From NCBI GenBank assembly GCA_002431345.1, contig DJEN01000090.1, positions 1-20,469 of the forward strand: 20,469 nt of DNA. Reading direction: 5' to 3'. Both the position numbers and the translations under genes were made by a program. Positions within the stretch are counted from its first letter, which is position 1; each line of letters opens with the position of its first letter. Origin of the DNA: Megasphaera sp. UBA5897. Lineage in GTDB: Bacteria; Bacillota; Negativicutes; Veillonellales; Megasphaeraceae. Shown one piece after another: positions 1-7,689 of this stretch. The notes below the pieces were generated by a model. The model was not told the origin of the DNA, searched no databases, and saw only the letters and a program-made list of their open reading frames with translations.

Positions 1-1695
1 GCTGAAGGGCATAAAAAGATATATATTATCGATGAAGTGCATATGCTGACGACAGAAGCGTTTAATGCGCTGCTGAAAACCTTGGAAGAACCGCCGGCTC
101 ATGTCATTTTTATTTTGGCGACTACAGAACCGGAACGGATTCCCATGACGATTTTGTCACGATGCCAGCGATATGAATTTCGCCGCATTACCAGCCGGGA
201 TATTGCCAAACGGCTTCTTTATGTAGCTGAGCAGGAACATATCGATTTGACCAAGGGAGCTGCGCACATTTTAGCTGTTCAGGCTGACGGCGGCATGCGG
301 GATGCGCTGAGCATGCTGGACCAGTGCGTAAGCAACACGGAAGGGACGATTGATGAATCATTAGTCCGTGATTTGTTGGGACTCATTGGCCGTGATTGGT
401 TGTTTTCCCTGACGGATGCCGTTTTTGCGGGAAAAGGCGCTGTGATTATCAAAGCTGTCGACGATGTCGTACGCATGGGAAAAGAGCCGCAGGTACTGCT
501 GACGGAAGTGCTGGAACATTTGCGGGCCATCATGCTCTATCAAGCTGATTCCCAGACAGATACACTGGCGGCGTATGCAGACTCGATGAAAGAGCTGGCG
601 GCGCAGGCCAAGAAAATGACGCCGGAGCGGGTATTTGCTATTTTGAATGTACTGCAGCAGGCTTTGTTGTCTGCTAAAAATTCTCCCGTGCCGCGAGTCG
701 CTGTAGAAATGGGGCTGCTCATGGCAAGCCGTACACAGGATGCGGCACAGCCTGCCGTAGACAGCCAAGTTGTGCGTGCCGTTCCGGAAGATGTGCTGGA
801 CAGATTGACACGGCTGGAACAGGCAGTTTTCCAAAGCGGCCGTACGCCAGTCAAAACGAAAGCCCAGGAATATATTCCGATACCGGAAGAAGAGGAACGT
901 CCAGCTGGTTTTACAGAGGAAGCCGTTCCGTTTCCTGATGAAGAATATACGGCCAGTCCTGCTCCTGTCGTGCCGGAAGTACAACATGCATCTTCGCCCC
1001 AAACGGCGAACGGCAAGAAGGCACCGGACAGCGTATCTCCGCATCCTGCAGTCAAACCCCATTCTGCAGCGCCAACTGCCGCACCGGCAGTTTCCGGTCC
1101 GGCTAAAGCAGTACACACAGCGGCGTATCAGACGATATGGCAGCAAATGTGCGCTGTTTTGGATAAGGAAAAGAAAAAGGCTGTCTTATCCTGTATCCGC
1201 AACGGCCGCGTCGTGTATATCGGCGAAGGGCGGGTCATTGTCGCCTTTAAAACGGCGTTTATGGTTAAGCGCGCCAATCGCGAAGATTATTTTAAATTTG
1301 TTGACGCAGCATTGTCCAGCATTCTGGAAGGCACTGTCCATATGACAGGCTATTTGGAAGGCGATGAAGAACTGGCTGCTTACGAAAAAAAAAACAGTAA
1401 ACAAGGTATAACCAATCAGACCGCTGTTTCTCAAGCCAATGTATCAAAACCTGTTGAAAAAAAAGAAAACGTGCCGGCAGCAAACGGTTCATCTCCGGAA
1501 AAAATAGGAAATGAAGCCGGCTCACTGTCTGTACAGCAGCAGCCTGCTGCATCGGCACCGCCTGCACAGCAGGAATCCAAACTGATGCCGGCAACAGTAG
1601 AAGATATGTCGCAGGAAGAAAGAGCTTTGCTGGAACCATTGCTCAAAACAGTGGGAGATTGTAATATATATATAGAAACTAAAAATAGTAGATAA
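1..1695 (+). CDS. dnaX: DNA polymerase III subunit gamma/tau, 5'-truncated by the window edge
   Basis: This is the clamp-loader ATPase that opens and loads the sliding clamp and tethers the replicative polymerase. The frame is open from base 1, so 564 residues are visible and the start, Walker A motif and zinc module lie outside the window. Visible motifs are Walker B IIDEVHML (fragment residues 9-16), the LLKTLEEPP segment, and the sensor-1/SRC region ILSRCQRYEF. Then follow the helical oligomerisation domain (to about residue 250), a Pro/Ala/Glu-rich linker, a second folded domain (about 370-455), and a low-complexity tail ending in LLEPLLKTVGDCNIYIE, which resembles the conserved C-terminus of Firmicute tau. 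It is the first gene of a dnaX-ebfC-recR-bofA block, an order also known from Bacillus. An A10 run near residue 462 could make a shorter form. Identification is secure. Confidence 0.96.
   Translation, partial: AEGHKKIYIIDEVHMLTTEAFNALLKTLEEPPAHVIFILATTEPERIPMTILSRCQRYEFRRITSRDIAKRLLYVAEQEHIDLTKGAAHILAVQADGGMRDALSMLDQCVSNTEGTIDESLVRDLLGLIGRDWLFSLTDAVFAGKGAVIIKAVDDVVRMGKEPQVLLTEVLEHLRAIMLYQADSQTDTLAAYADSMKELAAQAKKMTPERVFAILNVLQQALLSAKNSPVPRVAVEMGLLMASRTQDAAQPAVDSQVVRAVPEDVLDRLTRLEQAVFQSGRTPVKTKAQEYIPIPEEEERPAGFTEEAVPFPDEEYTASPAPVVPEVQHASSPQTANGKKAPDSVSPHPAVKPHSAAPTAAPAVSGPAKAVHTAAYQTIWQQMCAVLDKEKKKAVLSCIRNGRVVYIGEGRVIVAFKTAFMVKRANREDYFKFVDAALSSILEGTVHMTGYLEGDEELAAYEKKNSKQGITNQTAVSQANVSKPVEKKENVPAANGSSPEKIGNEAGSLSVQQQPAASAPPAQQESKLMPATVEDMSQEERALLEPLLKTVGDCNIYIETKNSR
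1384..1411 (+). other. Homopolymer A10 slippage site inside dnaX
   Basis: Ten adenines (1385-1394) are read as GAA AAA AAA AAC. With one extra A in the transcript (or a -1 ribosomal slip) the next codons are CAG TAA, with the stop at 1398-1400. With one A lost (or a +1 slip) the frame ends at TAA 1409-1411. Thermus dnaX uses an A9 run for transcriptional slippage and Escherichia coli uses an A-rich -1 frameshift site, in both cases to make gamma as well as tau. Here a truncated product would lose about the last 100 residues. The run and the stops are seen directly; function is inferred. Confidence 0.5.
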
Positions 1696-1712
1696 TACAG
1701 GAGGATGTATAT

Positions 1713-2030
1713 ATGTTTGGTGGAAATATGCAAGGTATGATGAAGAAAGTACAGAAAATGCAGAAAGAAATGAAAAAACTGCAGGAAGATTTAAAACAGC
1801 GCACAGTCGAAACCACTGTCGGCGGCGGTGCGTTGACGTTGGTAATGAATGGTGAAAAAAATGTAGAAAGCGTCCATATCGATCCGAGCATCATTGATCC
1901 GGAAGATGCAGAAATGCTGGAAGATTTGGTAGTAGCTGCTGTCAACGAAGCAAGTAAAAAAGTAGACGATATGATGGCACAGGAAATGGGCAAAATTACA
2001 GGCGGCATGCATCTTCCCGGTATGTTCTAA
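1713..2030 (+). CDS. ebfC: YbaB/EbfC family nucleoid-associated protein
   Basis: This small DNA-binding protein (105 residues, the usual family length) forms dimers that bind DNA and organise the nucleoid. The start MFGGNMQGMMKKVQKMQ and the following long charged helix (to about residue 30) are typical, followed by the conserved VHIDPSIIDPEDAEMLEDLV segment (about 50-70) and a Gly/Met-rich C-terminus. AGGAGG at 1699-1704 sits 8 bases before the ATG. The stop overlaps the first base of recR (TAATG at 2028-2032), which suggests translational coupling. Position between dnaX and recR is the classic arrangement. Confidence 0.95.
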   Translation: MFGGNMQGMMKKVQKMQKEMKKLQEDLKQRTVETTVGGGALTLVMNGEKNVESVHIDPSIIDPEDAEMLEDLVVAAVNEASKKVDDMMAQEMGKITGGMHLPGMF

Positions 2031-2620
2031 TGGATACGCCTATAGATAGACTGACTGAACAATTTCGTCGTTTACCCGGCATTGGCATTAAAACAGCCCG
2101 CAAGCTGGCCTATTATATTGTTCAACAGCCGCCGGAACAGGTCAACGCGTTTGTGGCAGCTATTCGCAATGCCAAAGAAACGATGCGTTTTTGTTCTATT
2201 TGCTGCAATTTATCAGCGCAGGACCCCTGCCCGATTTGCAGCGACAGTAAACGGGACAGGTCTACTATCTGTGTCGTCGAAACGCCGCAGGATGTCATGG
2301 CGATTGAACGCAGCGGTGACTATCACGGCTTGTATCATGTCCTGCACGGCGCATTGTCGCCCTTGGATGGGATTGGCGTAGATGATTTGCGTATTAAAGA
2401 ACTTCTGAAACGCCTTAGCGATACAGAGGTCAAAGAAATTATTATTGCTACCGATCCGGATGTAGAAGGCGAAGCGACGGCATTATATTTAGCCCGTTTG
2501 CTGAAAACAGCCGGCATACGCGTGACGCGGATTGCCCGCGGCCTGCCGATGGGCGGCGACATCGAATATGCTGACGAAGCAACGTTGGCCGGCGCGGTTG
2601 CCAATCGACAGGAAATGTGA
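2030..2620 (+). CDS. recR: Recombination mediator protein RecR
   Basis: RecR works with RecO (and RecF) to load RecA on single-stranded DNA at gaps during recombinational repair. The 196-residue length is normal. In order it has a helix-hairpin-helix (LPGIGIKTARKLAYYI, about 15-30), a four-cysteine zinc finger (C55, C58, C67, C70, with an extra C59), a Toprim domain from about residue 78 (ICVVETPQDVMAIERSG, then ATDPDVEGEATALYLARLL), and a C-terminal segment with RGLPMGGDIEYAD. Its ATG overlaps the ebfC stop by one base. Confidence 0.97.
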   Translation: MDTPIDRLTEQFRRLPGIGIKTARKLAYYIVQQPPEQVNAFVAAIRNAKETMRFCSICCNLSAQDPCPICSDSKRDRSTICVVETPQDVMAIERSGDYHGLYHVLHGALSPLDGIGVDDLRIKELLKRLSDTEVKEIIIATDPDVEGEATALYLARLLKTAGIRVTRIARGLPMGGDIEYADEATLAGAVANRQEM

Positions 2621-2630
2621 GGTATAGCTT

Positions 2631-2876
2631 ATGGATTACGTGTGGATAGGCGCAGGCATCCTTGCCTTGTTTTTACTGAATAAGCTGGTTTTGGCACCTG
2701 TTCGCAGATTAGTTGTGAACGTCCTAAGCGGTCTTGTGGTCTTGCATTTGATTAATACGTATGGATATTTAGCAGGATTTCATACGGTACCGATTACGCT
2801 GGCAACCGGTTTGATTATAGGCATATTCGGATTGCCAGGTGTACTGCTTGTTACGATGTATTATACCTTTTTTTGA
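2631..2876 (+). CDS. bofA: BofA-like (pro-sigma-K processing inhibitor family) membrane protein
   Basis: This is an 81-residue, almost wholly hydrophobic protein with a first membrane segment at about 3-20, a short basic stretch (APVRRLVVN, about 22-30), a second hydrophobic segment at about 31-48, and a third (about 54-81) holding the family signature GLIIGIFGLPGVLLV. In Bacillus BofA holds the SpoIVFB protease inactive until late sporulation. The assignment rests on the signature and on the position just after recR, where bofA lies in Bacillus (separated there by yaaL). Whether this organism sporulates cannot be seen here; in a non-sporulator the role would be different. The start follows recR by 10 bases. 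Confidence 0.82.
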   Translation: MDYVWIGAGILALFLLNKLVLAPVRRLVVNVLSGLVVLHLINTYGYLAGFHTVPITLATGLIIGIFGLPGVLLVTMYYTFF

Positions 2877-2897
2877 TTTAAATGGAGATGGGATAAC

Positions 2898-4046
2898 GTG
2901 AATTTGAAAAAGTGGGCTGCGTTAGCTCTTACCACGGTTGTTGCAGCGGCATGCTTATCTGGATGCGGCAACAGCGTTTCTACGAAGGTGGAAACTGTAA
3001 ATAAATCAGATCATCCGGTAGCTCTTACCTTGGATGCCAATATGACAGCCCTTCATATGACGACGATTGTCCCAAAGATTTCCGGCAAGCTGGTTTCTGC
3101 GCCGCTTACCAAGGGGCAGGAAGTCAAGGCCGGTGAAACGGTCGTACAGATTGATACGTCGCCGTATCAAGCCAGCGTCAGTCAGGCTGAAGCAGAATTA
3201 GTAGCCGCTTCTTCAGCAGCCACGACCTATCGGACTGTTACCGTACCCGCTGCCGGCGGGGATGGCGGCGGAGATAACGGCGGACAAAGAGCGCAGCTGA
3301 ATGCGTATTACAAAGATGGCTATTTTTCCCGCGCTGAATTTAACCAGCTGATGTCTAAGAATGCGCCGGCAGCACAGACGCAGACCGTGCAGGTACCGCA
3401 GACAGCGCCTGTCGATCATGAAAAAATTGCTCAGCTGCAGCAGGCCGTACAATCTGCCAGAGAAATGCTCAGCAATGGGACTATTTATTCTCCGATTGAC
3501 GGTAAAGTAACGTCAGTATCTGATAATCCGTCCGTTGCCGTAGCCGGCAATGTATTGGCGACGATTCAGCAGATGACGCCGCTGGTAGCTACATTTGCCG
3601 TGCCGGAAATGTACGTTTCGGCTTTGCAGGCAGCCAAACAAAGCGGCACGTTGCAAGTATCTGTTATTGCGCCGTCTGGAGAATCAGAAACAGGAGAACT
3701 AACGTATTTGGCAACGGAAAAAGATGCATCTACAGGATCGTATACTGCCAAAATTACATTTAACAACACAAAAAATTTATTTGTCCCAGGCGAATTTTAT
3801 CATGTGCGCGTATCTACGCCGCAGGAAGTTTCGCAAATTACCGTGCCGAAAACGGCAATTCGCACCAAAGACAGCGGCGACTTTGTATACATTGTCAATG
3901 ACAGTGGCTTGGCAGATGCCCGGTCTGTCCTTACAGGGGATGAAGAAGAAGGCCGCATCGTAATTCTGGATGGCTTGCAGGAAGGCGATAAAGTAGTTGT
4001 CGACCCGCCGGAATCGTTGGAAATTGGCATGAAAGTCAAATCCTGA
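2898..4046 (+). CDS. Efflux-type periplasmic adaptor lipoprotein (HlyD/RND membrane-fusion family)
   Basis: This 382-residue adaptor would link an inner-membrane pump to an outer-membrane channel. The GTG start at 2898 is preceded by GGAGATGGG. Residues 1-22 form a lipoprotein signal with lipobox LSGC, so C23 would be lipidated. A biotinyl-lipoyl-like half follows (PKISGKLVSAPLTKGQEVKAGETVVQI is the typical pattern, about 55-80). A shortened helical hairpin region (about 90-195) contains a glycine/aspartate-rich insert (GGDGGGDNGG). The second half-motif is GTIYSPIDGKVTSV, then beta-barrel and membrane-proximal domains to the end. No pump or outer-membrane channel gene is adjacent, so its partner lies elsewhere or it has another role. 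Family is secure; substrate is unknown. Confidence 0.85.
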   Translation: MNLKKWAALALTTVVAAACLSGCGNSVSTKVETVNKSDHPVALTLDANMTALHMTTIVPKISGKLVSAPLTKGQEVKAGETVVQIDTSPYQASVSQAEAELVAASSAATTYRTVTVPAAGGDGGGDNGGQRAQLNAYYKDGYFSRAEFNQLMSKNAPAAQTQTVQVPQTAPVDHEKIAQLQQAVQSAREMLSNGTIYSPIDGKVTSVSDNPSVAVAGNVLATIQQMTPLVATFAVPEMYVSALQAAKQSGTLQVSVIAPSGESETGELTYLATEKDASTGSYTAKITFNNTKNLFVPGEFYHVRVSTPQEVSQITVPKTAIRTKDSGDFVYIVNDSGLADARSVLTGDEEEGRIVILDGLQEGDKVVVDPPESLEIGMKVKS

Positions 4047-4071
4047 GTACAGAGAGAGTGAGTGACGTTCC

Positions 4072-4827
4072 ATGAAAGAAGACATGCATCCGGAGCGGCA
4101 TACGAGTTTGCTGAAGTCGCTGGAAAAAAGCCTGGATGTACTGGATATTTTTGTAGAGTGCAATACAGGGCTGACTTTGAAAGAAATCGCCGCGCGGACA
4201 CAGCTCAATACATCGACGGCATTTCGTATTGTCAATACGCTGGAACGGCGTCAGTATTTGACTCGCAACGATGCGTCCAAGCAGTATCGGCTGGGTCCCA
4301 AAGCGTTGGCATTAGGATATTCTTCGCATTGGACGGAAAATGTCGTTACGCTGACCAAACCTTACTTACGGCGTTTGCAGCAGATTTTTAATGAAACAGC
4401 CAGCGTATACGTAGCTGAAGGAGACAGCCGTATTTGTTTGGATCATGTAGAAAGCAGCCATGCGTTGCGGCGTGTCATTCCCATGGGGGAATCACTGCCT
4501 TTATATAAAGGCGCTGCCGGTAAAATACTTCTGGCATGGGCACCGAAAGAAGAACGGAATCGGATGATTGTTCAGTACGGTCATTTATCGGAAAGTGAAT
4601 TTGCTTCCATCCGTCATAATGGTTATGCAGTTACACAAGATGAAAGCGAACATGGGCTGTTTGCTCTGTCTGTTCCGATATTTAATTTTGAAGAACAGGT
4701 AGTAGCTTCGCTGACGATTGCTGGCCCTACGATGCGTTTTTATGACTCGATTCGGCAGAAAATGTTGTTTACACTGAGCCAATATGCGTATGAAATTTCA
4801 TATGCATTGGGATATCGTAAAAAATGA
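4072..4827 (+). CDS. IclR family transcriptional regulator
   Basis: This 251-residue protein is the usual length for an IclR-type regulator. It has an N-terminal winged helix (about 14-70, with LTLKEIAARTQLNTSTAFRI as the helix-turn-helix) and a C-terminal GAF-like effector domain (about 85-250) with the typical GAAGKILLAW and DHVES segments. A TGA in frame at 4063 fixes the upstream limit. The start is ATG 4072 with a weak GAGTGAG-like ribosome site; ATG 4084 is the alternative. Its last codon overlaps the next gene (ATGA at 4824-4827). IclR regulators usually control carbon-source catabolism, but no such gene adjoins it, so the target and ligand are unknown. Confidence 0.92.
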   Translation: MKEDMHPERHTSLLKSLEKSLDVLDIFVECNTGLTLKEIAARTQLNTSTAFRIVNTLERRQYLTRNDASKQYRLGPKALALGYSSHWTENVVTLTKPYLRRLQQIFNETASVYVAEGDSRICLDHVESSHALRRVIPMGESLPLYKGAAGKILLAWAPKEERNRMIVQYGHLSESEFASIRHNGYAVTQDESEHGLFALSVPIFNFEEQVVASLTIAGPTMRFYDSIRQKMLFTLSQYAYEISYALGYRKK

Positions 4828-5432
4828 TACGCTATACAGTATGGAATAAAGAAGAATTTCAAGAAAAGTCCTGTGTGGCAGCTCCTAAATTACTGGGACA
4901 GTATTTGATACACCGCACAGAAGATACGGTGTATATAGGCCGTATTGTAGAAACGGAAGCCTATGGGGGCACGTACCGGCGGCAGGCTGATGACGGCGCC
5001 CATAGTTTCCGTGGTATTACTAAACGGACGGAGCCCATGTTTGCTGCTGGCGGCATTGCGTATGTATATCTGATTTACGGCATGTACCACTGCATGAATG
5101 TTGTAACTGCCCCTGCCGGCAGCGGACAAGCTGTGTTGATTCGGGCTGTTGAACCGATAGCCGGCATAGAGGCTATGCTGGAAAACCGGCATATGACCCG
5201 GATGAAGCCGAATGTCAGCAATGGGCCGGGAAAAGTATGCCGTGCCATGAAGATTACTATGGCTAATAATAAAGAAGATTTGTGCGGCGGCTCCTTGTGC
5301 ATTGCACATCCGGAAACAATGCCTCGTTTTTCCATTGTCCGTACGCCGCGCATTCATATTGATTACGCCGTGAAGGGAAAACATTTCCCTTGGCGTTATT
5401 ACATAAAAGACAATCCATATGTCTCAATCTAA
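4824..5432 (+). CDS. mpg: 3-methyladenine DNA glycosylase (AAG/MPG family)
   Basis: This enzyme removes alkylated and deaminated purines such as 3-methyladenine and hypoxanthine to start base-excision repair. The 202 residues cover the whole bacterial family length. The active-site motif GRIVETEAY is at residues 39-47, with the general base among E43/E45, followed by the conserved DGAHSFRG-like segment, the YVYLIYGMYHCMN strand-helix that carries the intercalating tyrosine region, VLIRAVEP, and NGPGKVCRAM. The four-base overlap with the iclR-type gene suggests coupled translation, although no functional link is evident. Confidence 0.94.
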   Translation: MIRYTVWNKEEFQEKSCVAAPKLLGQYLIHRTEDTVYIGRIVETEAYGGTYRRQADDGAHSFRGITKRTEPMFAAGGIAYVYLIYGMYHCMNVVTAPAGSGQAVLIRAVEPIAGIEAMLENRHMTRMKPNVSNGPGKVCRAMKITMANNKEDLCGGSLCIAHPETMPRFSIVRTPRIHIDYAVKGKHFPWRYYIKDNPYVSI

Positions 5433-5451
5433 GTACAGTGTTTTCGCTTAT

Positions 5452-5468
5452 GAGGGGGAATTACTATT
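5452..5468 (+). promoter_or_regulatory. Ribosome site deciding an ATT start
   Basis: GAGGGGG at 5453-5459 lies about 6 bases before ATT at 5466. No ATG, GTG or TTG occurs in frame before the ATG at 5559, yet the reading frame between 5466 and 5559 encodes a family-like start (M)IEFREFRLEDKPIIDDYF. The spacing favours 5466 as the initiation codon. Confidence 0.6.
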
Positions 5469-6371
5469 ATAGAGTTTAGAGAATTCAGACTGGAAGACAA
5501 ACCAATTATTGATGACTATTTCAGTCAAAAACGATATGAACAAGCGGATGCTACATTTATGACGTTGTTTGCTTGGCAGTATCCGTATGAAATTCAATGG
5601 GCAGAAGAAGACAATGTGCTGTATGTTCGCGCCGGGCGCGGCAAGACACAGTTTTGGATTCCGCCGTTTGCGCGCAAAGACGGCAGCTTTGCCAAAGGGG
5701 TAGAACGAATGCATGAATGGTTTGACGCGCATGGCTATCCTTTTTTGATGAAAGGGGTAACGCCGGAAACGGTAGAACGTATTCGCGCGCTCTGTCCGGA
5801 CTGCTATGAGTTCACGCCGGACCGCAACAACTATGAATATGTGTATTTGACGCAGAATTTGATTAATTTGTCTGGTAAAAAATATCGGCAGAAGAAAAAT
5901 AATCTGAATCATTTCCGCAACCAATATTTTGGCAATTGGGAATATATCCCCATTACGGAAGATATTTTTGATGAATGTCTGGAAGCGGAAAAAACATGGT
6001 ACGAACAACATGAAGAACAAGATGATGATGAAGAATTAGCCGGTGAACGCCAAGCGATTGAAACGGTGTTTAACAACTGGAATGTACTGCAGCCGACAGG
6101 CGGCGCCATTCGCATGTACAATAAAATTGTAGCTTTTTCTATTGGCGAAATGCTCAATAATGATACGGCGATTATTCATTTTGAAAAGAGTGACCCGACT
6201 ATTCGCGGGCTGTATCAGGTAATCAATCATGAATTTGTTGTCCATGCCTGGAGTCATACGACCTACATCAACCGGGAAGAAGACATGGGGATTCCGGGAC
6301 TGCGCCATTCCAAAGAATCATATAACCCCGTGCGGTTTATTGAAAAATACGATGTTACATTGAAACAATAG
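5466..6371 (+). CDS. DUF2156 / phosphatidylglycerol lysyltransferase C-terminal-like acyltransferase
   Basis: This is a soluble 301-residue protein of the double-GNAT fold family also used by the catalytic half of MprF-type lysyltransferases. No membrane segment is present. Landmarks are FREFRLEDKPIIDDYF near the start, WAEEDNVLYVRAG, the strongly conserved NLINLSGKKYRQKKNNLNHF (about residues 135-155), and a C-terminal part with INREEDMGIPGLRHSKESYN followed by VRFIEKYDV, a signature of this family. The start is placed at the unusual codon ATT 5466; beginning at ATG 5559 would delete 31 residues that look native. It is followed 12 bases later by another acetyltransferase. The acyl donor and acceptor are not known. 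Confidence 0.85.
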   Translation: MIEFREFRLEDKPIIDDYFSQKRYEQADATFMTLFAWQYPYEIQWAEEDNVLYVRAGRGKTQFWIPPFARKDGSFAKGVERMHEWFDAHGYPFLMKGVTPETVERIRALCPDCYEFTPDRNNYEYVYLTQNLINLSGKKYRQKKNNLNHFRNQYFGNWEYIPITEDIFDECLEAEKTWYEQHEEQDDDEELAGERQAIETVFNNWNVLQPTGGAIRMYNKIVAFSIGEMLNNDTAIIHFEKSDPTIRGLYQVINHEFVVHAWSHTTYINREEDMGIPGLRHSKESYNPVRFIEKYDVTLKQ

Positions 6372-6383
6372 AAGGGAAACGAC

Positions 6384-7556
6384 ATGGATATGGAATTTCG
6401 TCTGGCTGGCCCGCAGGACAGAAACGAAGTAGAAAGCTTATGGGCATACTGCTTTGAACCGCGGGAAAATCCGTTTTTTCAATGGTACTTTTCTAAATTT
6501 TATACGCCGGAAAATGTGTTAATGGGATTTAAAAAAGGGGAAATGGCTTGTTTAACCCATTTAAATCCGTATACGCTGAAGCTGCGCGGCAAATGTATTC
6601 CCACGTCGTATATCGTCGGCTTGGCAACTCATCCGGCGGCAAGACGGGGCGGCATTGGTGGCCAGCTGCTGAAAGCGGCGCTGAAAGAAATGAAGCGGCG
6701 CGGTCATTTCGTCAATATTCTCATGCCGTCCAAAGCCGGGTTTTACCAACCGTATGGCTATGAACTCTACTGTCATCAATGGAAAGAAACGATGCCGCTG
6801 GAAGACCTGCGGCCGCTGACGGACAGGACCGTTCGCTTTGCCTTTGTCAATAGTCCTGACCAGTGGCAGTATTTGGCTGCCGTGTATGATGCGTATACAA
6901 AATCGCTTTCCGGCTATGCGGTGCGGGACGAAGCTTCTTGGCGCAGCCATATTGAAGCCCAGCTGGCAGAAGGAAATATTGCCGTTGTCTTCCAGGATGA
7001 CCAGCCGATTGCGTATATGTATTACAATCTGGGTGAGCCGACAATTGTCAGCGGCGAATTTGTGTATGCTACGATGCAGGGCAAGCGGGGACTGTTGGAA
7101 TATGCGTATAATCATCGTTCCCAAGGAAAAACACTGCAGTGGAATGAAGGAATCCATGACCAGTCCTATCGGTTTTATCCTGACGGCAAGCAGGGCCACG
7201 AAACGATGCCGTTTATGACATGCCGTATTGTCGATGTCAAAGGCGCGTTGGAACAAATCCCGTATCCCAAAGATGTCAGCGGCAGTTTGGTGTTCCATAC
7301 AGAAGATCCTTTGGCAGATTGGAATACGGGGACGTTTGCGTTGACCGTGTCAGACGGCAAAGGAACGGTCACAGCGGCTCCTCATGCCCAAGCGGACGCA
7401 TCCATGCCGATTGGCACGCTGGCACTGTTGGTGTTCGGTGCAATGGACGTCAATGACTTGGTTTTCTGTGAAAAACTGCAGGGAACCGACGAAGCCCTAA
7501 AAAAACTGGAAGCATTCTTCCCAACAGAAAAATGCTACATCAACGAATGGTATTAA
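6384..7556 (+). CDS. Eis-like GNAT N-acetyltransferase with SCP2-like C-terminal domain
   Basis: This 390-residue protein has the three-part layout of the Eis family: an N-terminal GNAT domain (about 1-150) with the acetyl-CoA loop ARRGGIGGQLL and the following GFYQPYGYELY segment, a second GNAT-like domain (about 150-285), and a sterol-carrier-like domain (about 290-390, GTFALTVSDGKGTVTAA). It ends in INEWY, close to the C-terminal carboxylate arrangement seen in Eis, where that carboxylate takes part in catalysis. Some Eis proteins acetylate aminoglycosides, but most family members have unknown amine substrates, so resistance should not be assumed. GAAGGGA at 6371-6377 is the ribosome site. 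It is the last gene of the long operon. Confidence 0.88.
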   Translation: MDMEFRLAGPQDRNEVESLWAYCFEPRENPFFQWYFSKFYTPENVLMGFKKGEMACLTHLNPYTLKLRGKCIPTSYIVGLATHPAARRGGIGGQLLKAALKEMKRRGHFVNILMPSKAGFYQPYGYELYCHQWKETMPLEDLRPLTDRTVRFAFVNSPDQWQYLAAVYDAYTKSLSGYAVRDEASWRSHIEAQLAEGNIAVVFQDDQPIAYMYYNLGEPTIVSGEFVYATMQGKRGLLEYAYNHRSQGKTLQWNEGIHDQSYRFYPDGKQGHETMPFMTCRIVDVKGALEQIPYPKDVSGSLVFHTEDPLADWNTGTFALTVSDGKGTVTAAPHAQADASMPIGTLALLVFGAMDVNDLVFCEKLQGTDEALKKLEAFFPTEKCYINEWY

Positions 7557-7568
7557 GCGTAAGACCCT

Positions 7569-7609
7569 ATGCCTTTCTATCTGACAACAGATGGAAGGGC
7601 ATATTTTTT
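7569..7609 (+). terminator. Rho-independent terminator after the long operon
   Basis: A 15-bp stem (7569-7583 with 7588-7602, two G-U pairs, loop ACAA) is followed by six T at 7604-7609. It closes the run of genes that begins with dnaX. Confidence 0.9.
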
Positions 7610-7622
7610 ATGAAAAAATACG

Positions 7623-7651
7623 TTGACGGATGCCGGTACATACCCTACGAT
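7623..7651 (+). promoter_or_regulatory. Candidate sigma-70-type promoter for the AsmA-like gene
   Basis: TTGACG (7623-7628) and TACGAT (7646-7651) are separated by 17 bases. They lie between the terminator and the next gene, whose ATG is about 32 bases beyond the expected start of transcription. Confidence 0.5.
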
Positions 7652-7689
7652 AAGCATATACGATGGGAACATATAAGGGATGAATACAA

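Noticed and set aside
361..1146. Long minus-strand open frames inside dnaX
   Set aside because: They are antisense to a well-supported gene, have no ribosome site, and give Arg/Cys/Ser-rich translations without any family pattern.
5433..5558. Frameshift or pseudogene at the start of the DUF2156-type gene
   Set aside because: The frame is open and family-like from 5466 with a good ribosome site; a rare start codon explains it without a mutation.
6384..7556. Aminoglycoside resistance function for the Eis-like protein
   Set aside because: The family is broad, and nothing in the sequence or context points to drug modification.
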